Below, piece after piece: positions 43,101 through 52,100 of a stretch of 64,000 bases of DNA. The stretch spans positions 8,506,501 to 8,570,500 of the forward strand of contig OU015655.1 of assembly GCA_907165275.2 (NCBI GenBank), in the 5' to 3' direction. The notes under the pieces were generated by a model, which worked only from the letters and a program-made list of their open reading frames with translations, searched no databases and had not been told where the DNA came from. The position numbers and the translations under genes are program-made. The stretch comes from Zygaena filipendulae. Taxonomy: Eukaryota > Arthropoda > Insecta > Lepidoptera > Zygaenidae. Numbering within the stretch: the stretch's first letter is position 1; every line of letters begins with the position of its first letter.

Positions 43101-46100
43101 TGATGTGCTGCGGCAGTAGTTGATTTACCTTTTCTATAAGCGTACTGTCTGTCGGTAAGTAGATCATTTGTCTCGAGATGGTCCATAAGGCTGTTGGATA
43201 TAATCGACTCAATTAGTTTTGAGATGTTCGGCACAATAGTAATAGGCCTATGACTATCGACTTGAGTTCTATCTCCTTTACCCTTATATACAGGACATAC
43301 TCTGGTAGTTTTTAGTACCTCAGGGTATACTCCATCGCGAAACATTTCGTTTATAAGAGACACTAATTTATCCGCCAGCAGCGGCCAAATAGACATTATA
43401 ATATTAATTGATATATCGTATATATCCATTGTCCCCGATTTGTGTAACATGCTTCTTAGAATCCCATCCAATTTTTCACGAGTTACGAGCGGTAGTGCAA
43501 ATTGCGGTGGATTTAGTTCGTTTAGATGCTGTTGTAGGTAACTAAGTGCTTGGTGTTTATTACTTCCTAATTGTAATTTGGATGTGATATTGAGAAAGTA
43601 ATCATTAAAGCAGTCAGGTATGCGTTCGGTATCGACATGTGACCCCTCACTTATTAAATCAATATTTTGTGATTTACTTTTAAGGGATATTTCGTTATTA
43701 ACAATCTGCCACACTTCTTTCGACGGATTTTTAGTGGTCAGTAACCTGTGATCGTTATGTGCGCGGCGATCGCGTAAGCTTAGCGACTTGATAAGCTCTG
43801 AATAGTGACGTACGCAATTACCTATCACTCGGTTGTTGGGGTATTGTTGCTTGATTGCACAAAAATCGTCAAACTTTTTAATATAACTAGACAGTTCATC
43901 ACTAATCCAACTTGTATAATTTTTTTGCTTACAAATTACTTTTTTTAGTGGAAAATGAATATTAATATAATGTGTCAGAATTGTAAACAACTTACTGAAT
44001 TTTTTATTTATTGTAATGTCAGTTTCAATAAAATCCCAATTGTAATTAGTAATGTCAAAATAAAAATTAAATATTGAATCTTTGGTAAATAGCCTGCGTA
44101 GTGTATACTTACCTTTAGTTTTACATATATTTTGTGGTGTTGTCAACACGAACAGCTGAGCGCTGTGGTCGCTTAACGGTGTGTCTATTGACGAGGCGTC
44201 GATGTTACTATCGTTACGAGAAACTATTCCGCAGTCTAACGATGTGCTACAGGTATCTGTAGTACGCGTTGGGAAATTAACAATATTTTGACAATTAAAA
44301 CTACGCAACAGATCGTCTAAATGACGTCTATCACTGGTGTCTGTGAGGTAATCCACGTTAATATCGCCAACCAAAATGAATCTTTTGTTTTCGTCACTTA
44401 ACTTAGACATTAACATTTCAATGATTTTAAAAAACTCGGCAATGTCACCGTTTCCAGTTCTGTAAACTCCTATTATTACTAATTTGATACTGTACACTTC
44501 GATGGCGCTTAAATCGCAGTGGTATTCAACGGCGAGGCTCTGTAGGTCAGTTCGCTTTTTATACATTACACCGCTACGTGCGTATAGTGCTACACCGCCG
44601 TGTTCGATGCGCGTGCGACAAAAATAGTTTGCTAATTCATAATTACAGAGCCTCACGCGTTGTATTTCACCTGATTTGCACCAAGTTTCTGAACAAACTA
44701 ATATATCTGGATTGTGTTTCATCAGCAATATATCTAGTATACCGGTCTTACTAGTTATAGATCGAACATTTTGGTGAATAATTGTGAAATTATTTATATT
44801 CGTGTAATGACTTAATTTTGAGGTTATCGGTGTACAGTTGACCGGCGGATTCGAGAGTTTTTTGAATCATTTTTATTGTGCTGGTTTTTCTGTGATATGT
44901 CGTTGAATGGCCGAATGAATACTCCCTCGGGCCAAAGTTTACGGCTCCGAACAGACCGAACACAGGCAGCTGGAATGTCTAGTCTGAACGACGAGTATTC
45001 ACCTCGAGTGGGCAGTTTTTCGCAGCGGATGTTTTTTAACTTGAGATGCGAATTCAGATGGTTTATGATATCTCCAGCGGTGGTGTTCACACAAAAATTA
45101 AATAAATGGAGACTACTGTTGCGTGGTGGAGCTGCAGTGAGACAGGTTGGCTTAGATTCACCTGTGATTTTCACAGTCTCGGGAGGACTGGACCGGGCTG
45201 CATCAGCGTATGTCACAGGAGATTTATATTTTGGCGTGGACGTATTCATATTGTCGGGGGTTGATGTTTGGTTTAGGGGGTGTTTATCTGTAGCTACCAC
45301 TGTGTTATTGTGCGAATCATCCAATGAGTCTTGTGATGTTGTGATCCCGTGTGGACCAGACTCATTCATGGTAAGTGGAACTACTAACCTTGATGGGATG
45401 GACACAAGTTTTCCAAAATTATATGGCGATTTCGAATTTATGTCAATATGTGATTGTTCATTTTTGCTACATTTTTTTTGTGACCATAATTCCTTTTTAA
45501 CCTCATCCACGACAGACATAAGCAGTTTTATATTAGCATATTGTTCACTAATTAACGCCTTTTGATTGTTTATTACATCGTAGCACTGTTCTAGTTTTGA
45601 GTGCATTTCCGTTATTTTCGATCCGAGATCGGTAACTACGTCCACTAACTTTTCGAGTGCTGCTTTTGTTGGTGGAGCCATAATTTAAACTAATATATAC
45701 ACAATTTGTTATCGCCACACCTTATTTGTATAATAGACAGTAAAATTTGTTTATTTTATACGTTAATTTTAATAAAAATAATTTAATCTTAACGAGCGAA
45801 ATGTTTTAGTTGCACACCGTGAGGGTAGGGGATTACCTTCTATTATAGTATAGTATTATTCTCAAAATCTATGTGATTTATTTTATTTTACACCTCTCGA
45901 ACGTGTTTTCGCACTATCTTGCATTTGTGGGGTACCTACTGATTGTTGAATGATAAGAACGTGATAAAGATCACTGTGTTATGGATCTTGATATATATAT
46001 TTTTTGCTTTTTAGGATTTCTGCCAACTTTTGGACCCTCATTAGTTCACATATACGGATTGAGTTCTTCAGATACACTGAGTACTGCTACTGATGATGGA

Positions 46101-49100
46101 CCGTTCCATAAGGGGGCAATTTTCATGTCTTTGAAAACTGTTGTGCCATACTACAAACAAAGCGTAAGGAGCACTAACGTAGTACCAGTTAATCCTGTTC
46201 ATCCAGTTAGTATTATCTCAAGAAGCTAAATTTTGTCATAAATTCTTGATTTTATGTTTACCAGCAAGTTCCTCAAGTTTTTGCTTCTTAATTTAAGTGA
46301 AATGAATAAGAAAATATGGCTCAGTTTTAATTTTATAAAAAATAAATACTTTCCATAGTAACTGAGTGAAACTTCTTTTTAGGATAATTTATGGTGTATA
46401 GAAAACTTTTGCATTTTCTGTCCTATTCTTGAAGTATCCATGTTGGATTTTTGTATTACTGGTAAGGTGTGCGGCGTGGCTATTACTATAGGAGAGTTTC
46501 CTACCGAGAAGATTTGCGATGCAGGTAAGCAAGATTTTTTTTGTTACATTCAGGTTTAAAATTTATATGGGTTTATTGATATTTTGTTTTATTCCAGAAT
46601 TTGAGAAAATATCATCGGTGTTAAGTGAGTTATTTTCAAAATGCCAACTTAAGTACATCTTATGGTCATTTAAAAATGATCTTACGTAGTAAATTGTTTA
46701 TATATATCATAGAAAATATCACAATATAAAGTATTTCAACAGAACAACAGAAGCTGCATTATACAGGGCCAATTGACGTGTTAAAGTGTCATCAAGTTCA
46801 TGGATATCTCGGCTTCGACGAGTTTCCTGTGCTACAGTTGGCAACGAAACTACCTGATTTTCGATTTAGAATATATAAAAATAATATGATTTATGGAATA
46901 TTAGCTAATCTGGTAAAACATACTGACCTACAATAATGAATGACAATTTTTTTTTCAAAAATTCTAATTGCTACATTAATTCTCTTACAAAGATATTATA
47001 ATTTTGAGTGATAGAGAAGCTTTGCTGGCTAAAACTATAAATAGAGCTTTTAATTTACACGCCAACCGGTTATACTTAAATAATATGACGTTTTTATTTA
47101 TTAGGAATTAATTTTGACTAAAGTAGAGCGTTGTCTCAAACATTACGAGTACACATCTCTTACCGAACTTAAAAATGAACTCAATAAAGCGCTAGATGAT
47201 ACTGCGACAAGAATCCAAAACTTTCTAGAAATAACGCAACAATTTGAGCCGTCTCAAATCGAAAACGATATCGACGAAACCACAAAATATTTAACTGAAT
47301 TAGATGTGAAACAAACTAAGTTACAAAAGGAAGAGATGGTAAAGCTTAGTTTAAAACTTAAATAAAGTCACTAACAATTATTTAGCAGTCTTTAACTTTT
47401 GTTTGTGCGGTACCCAGGAAAAAATTATTCAACAAGTAAAGAAAAGAATAAAAATGGATGAGTCGTCAATGAGCTTCGCTTGTTCACTCAGCAAAAGTAC
47501 AGAGCAATGCATCAGTGATTGCACCAGAAAAAACCTAAAAGCATTGTTAACTGAAGCGAAGCTTCTTGCGAATAACATTAAAAAAATTAATTTTAAGGTC
47601 AGTTTATCATGATGGAAAATGCAAATACTTATAAAACCGTAACTGACTGACAGTCGACGCATAGCCCAAATACTGTGGATTTAGATATAATACAAATTTT
47701 GTACAAGTCTTCTTTGTGTAAAGTAGCAAAATAGCAACGGTTTTTTGGGAATTCGACTTTATAAGGTAGTGAAAAGGGTGAAATATGAGTGAAGCGGCGG
47801 GAAATAGCTAGTAATTTACATTAAGAATGTATACAACAATTTTTTTAAGTAGGTACACAAAAAACGACTATATTTATTTCTTGCTCAGTTATCAGATGGT
47901 TGGCCCGATATAGTACTTTGGCTTTTAAACAGTGGTTCTAGAGTCGCATTCAGTAAAATACCAGCATCTGACATAATTTATTCTCCAATACTCGAACAAA
48001 GTGGAAGAAACTGCGGTCGCATACAAACTGTCTATTTGAAAGTACGTACATGTGTATTGTATAATTTCGTTCGTTTTGTAAAAACCTTTAGCAAATTCAC
48101 AGTTTCATAATGTTAATAAGTATGATGATCATTATTGAACGATAATATTATATTCCCGTTTTAAAAAAATGATCACCTTTTTTCTAGCCATTAAAATGCC
48201 CGAAGCATGTAAACACTTTAGCTAATAGGTGTTTTTGCATAGCGGGAAAAATAGAATTACTAATGTGGATGGGCTCGTACGGGCAGAAATCCTATTTCGA
48301 ATCGTGTTTACCTCGGGGCTACAGCCTTAAGACACATGAGTATGAAATGAGTTTGGAAACTAAGGCTATGGTAAATACATTTTAACTTAAAGATAAGATG
48401 TAATGTGCCAAGAATTCGTGTCTTAAATCTTTTACATTTAAAGATATTGTTGGATGCGATATTTTATGTCTTTAAAATTCTGCAGCAAACTATGATCTGA
48501 CACATAGATACCAAAATATAATACATTTCCTATAGTTTTCTTAAAACTGCCAGTAGATACATACTTAATGTCAATAAAATATTATATTTTGATAATTTTT
48601 TTCGTTTTACAATGCTTCTTTTACAGATGTTAGAATGCCGAATATTCATATATCGCGCAAAAATTATATCTTGCAATGATACCTCTGGTGATGGAATATA
48701 TATAAGGATAAACGCGTTAAATTCTATAAAAGAAACAAAAGTAAGCTACGAATAAGAGCAAAATATTTACTTGAAAGCTGAATAAAAGTATGTTTTTTTT
48801 TAAAATCACTTTTTGATAATATGAATTTGTCTTTAGGTGCAGCCTAAAACATTGAAACCAATATGGAATCAAGTAATAAATATACAGAAATTGATGAATA
48901 TATCCTCTGAAAGACTTTCTTCTAGTCCCCCTACTGTCTTAGCTGAAATATTTGAGTTGGATGTAATGGTAATTTAATAAATTTAAATCTAAAAAAGCTC
49001 CTATACTAAGCTTTTAGGTTTGTCATAATGGAACACCGTTTTATTTATTATTTAAGAATCAAACTAATCTGATTGGACGGGTACAAATTGACCCGGTACT

Positions 49101-52100
49101 AGAAAATAAAACTGATTACGCCTATGCACCCAAACTTCAATGGTATGAGGTATACAGAAGAAATGAGTATACTGGACAAGTGCTTATGTCCGTTCAGTTA
49201 TTGCAGGTAAGGATTCAATCTTTGAGTCTTTATGTTTTCAAAATATTTCACATGAAATATTTTGAAAACTACTACTTTGAAGGTACCCAATGTTTGTTAT
49301 AACAATTTCTTATTAACAGATTCCTGACACAATGCTGAATTCAATATCATACCTTCGTGAGCAAGAAAAAATTAAAACTAAAGAAGTTAAGATCGAGACG
49401 GATAGTATTGAACCTTTACCAGATAGCCTTATACCTAAATCATCTATTTATAAGTATGATACTATTTTCTTTTAATATTATTTTAGAGTATTTGTGACGA
49501 AAGTTGAACTGATTCATAATTTCACAGAGTAGACGTGTATTGGTGGGGCTTGCGAGATCTCAATATGATTCGAAAACCATGTGTTGCTTTGAGTATTGAT
49601 GATTTTCTTATTAAATCTGATGTAATTTATGACAAAAAGTCTAATTGCAATTTTCCAAATGGACGCATTACGCAGATTTTAAAAGCTCCTTTAGGAAAGC
49701 TTTCGCCACCTTTATGCATCAGCCTCTACGATACCAGTACCTTCGGAAGAACCTTATTTTTGGGAGCCAACGTTACCAACAACCCAAGCAAATATATTAT
49801 TACTTGGTTACCAAAGAGCGAGCGAGAGTCCTGTTTAAGAACCGCGTCAATTACTTCATCTAATTTTATAAAAGGTTTCCACCTCGTATATGTTCATGGA
49901 ATAAACAGAACTACTTTTATTCAAACTTCAAGAAACATTTTTAAATGAGTAATTTGTAATTGCAGTATCAAAAATAACATATAGTCGAAAACTAGATCAT
50001 GATGTAACAGAAACAGATAACAGTAGTAATAATAGTCTATCGATTAAAAGTAGCATTGGACGATGTACAGCAAAACAGTCTGCATTCCGACGATTGTTCT
50101 CAAGAAAGGAGCCAAGAGAGGAAGAGTATACTTTACTGCCAGTTTTCACTAAGCAAAAAGAAGTGGTTGTCAAAAATAATAAGGAACCACCTCAATTAGA
50201 TTGGTGGTCTAGGTATTCGCACTCACTAAATGTCAGTTATTTTTCCACATCATAACAGCAATTTCGCAACAATTAACTATTCGTTTAGTACCTCTCTACA
50301 TTTTTTACAGAGTTGCTTGAGCGGCGATAAAATAAACTCTACACAAATTGTGGTAAATATATATTTTGCTTGTATTCTAAACCATGTGTGAAGATGAAAG
50401 TTTTGTTAAGTTAGTTTTTTTCTAAATCCATCCATCATAGGTTTATAACTCTGAATTGGAATCTCAATATGAGTTCTCGAAATTCAAAGACTGGTGTTCT
50501 ACTGTAAAGATATATGGCAAAAAATCTGACATGATAGACAAAAATAAACAGTTGACATGTGGTTACCTAAAAGTTGGTATTGCAATATATAGCTGGCCGC
50601 CACCGGGAGATATCACTGCTGTTAATCCTTATGGCGTACACTTGAATAAAGGGTATTTTGATAAATTCAAATACTTATGTGATAATATCTAATTAAAATA
50701 AAAATATGCATCCCAAACCACCGATGCTTTCAGCTACTTTGATAACCATCCCAATAACGGTCCAACAAGTTACGTAGTGCGTGTTTACGTAATAAAAGGA
50801 ATTAATCTTAGTCTTAAAGATTATACAGGAAATGTTAATCCTTATATAATTGTTGATTGTGGTCGAAAAAGAATAGGAGACCGAAACACTTTCGTATGTA
50901 AGACAAGTAACCCTATTTTTGGAAAGTAAGTTAAACTGGAATATTTAGCCATTTACTGATTTCCTTTAGTTTAAAGCGATATGATTCTTTTTATTCCAGA
51001 ATCTATGAATTTTATTGCACTTTACCTGATGATTATCTTCTTAATGTATCTGCATATGACTACCATAATCTCTTAGATGATGAACTGATAGGAACAACAT
51101 CTATAGATTTAGAAGATCGAATCTATAGTAAGCATAGAGCGTGTGTGGGAATTGCAAAAGAATATCATTTGTAAGTCTTTTTATAGGTAGATTCTGTGAA
51201 AATATTAACGCCCTACTTTTACTTTGGACTTCTAACAATTACGTCCATAGATCAGGACCGACAAAGTGGCGAGACCGAAAGAAACCATCTGAAATTCTTA
51301 TGGACTTATGTACGAATAATCATCTTCCTTCTCCTATTTTTCCTGATATCACTACGGTAATGGTCAATGGAGTAGAATATAAAGACAATAATCCAGGTAA
51401 GTCCTATTAATCTGAGTGAATTTTATGACTTGATAGTTTCACGAATAACTCAGACGGCGTGTATTTTAAGATAAAATTTACAGAAACGCTTCAGAACGAA
51501 CAGAAAATATTTGCTTAGATCTACTGCATGATTGGCACACTTTACCAATATGTGGATACCATTTGGTGCCCGAACATGTAGAAACTAGAACTTTATATCA
51601 TCCAGATAAACCCGGTATCGAGCAAGTATGATCATAAAGTACTAAATTAGTTTTTAAATTTTAATGCATGACTATTGCAAGTTAGGTGTTTTAATTACTA
51701 TGCTTTGCAGGGTAAAATACAGTTGTGGGTGGATATTTTCCCTTTTGAATCAGATATGTTTATACCGCCACCAGTGGACGTAACTCCACGGAAATTAGTG
51801 GAATATGAATTAAGAGTGATTATATGGAGTGTTCGAGATGTGAGAATTCGTGATAAAAAATCGCCATCACAGAAAAACGCATCCAACATTTATGTTAAAG
51901 CGTAAGCCAGTATTGTCCATCCGTTTTGTCTCAGTAGTGGTTTCCCGCGACTTCAGCCGAGCGAATCTCCGGATGTCTCCTTCGGGGATTATTAATTCCT
52001 AGATAAAAAATAGCCTACGTCTTTCGTCAGGACGCAATCTATCTTCTTGCCTTTTATTGAAATCTGTCCAGGGTTTTTCTATATAACTTTTTACTTATTA

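Larger units (their letters stand above)
41735..45860 (-). mobile_element. Non-LTR retrotransposon (LINE), two intact ORFs, in ferlin intron 5
   Basis: Antisense to the ferlin. Order on the minus strand: 5'UTR (about 45860-45682, end not exact), ORF1 (45681-44824), ORF2 (overlapping, to 41957), 3'UTR with tail of ATTCT repeats (41735-41752). Both ORFs are open over their full length, so the copy is young. ORF2 has an APE-type endonuclease and a reverse transcriptase; ORF1 has no CCHC zinc knuckle. I place it in the Jockey/CR1 group of LINEs without certainty about the clade. I did not find a convincing target-site duplication. Confidence 0.88.

Noticed and set aside
42729..43103. 124-codon plus-strand frame within the LINE
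   Set aside because: Antisense shadow of ORF2.
44876..45565. 229-codon plus-strand frame within the LINE
   Set aside because: Antisense shadow of ORF1; no domain and no start context worth keeping.
50653..50692. Continuation of ferlin exon 21 to a stop at 50690
   Set aside because: A GG|GTATTT donor at 50653 joins in phase to exon 22 and continues the ferlin C2F; the stop is intronic.
51484..51494. TTTACAG acceptor for ferlin exon 25
   Set aside because: It would put the exon in a frame with an early TAG; the acceptor GCTTCAG eleven bases on gives the conserved ferlin block.
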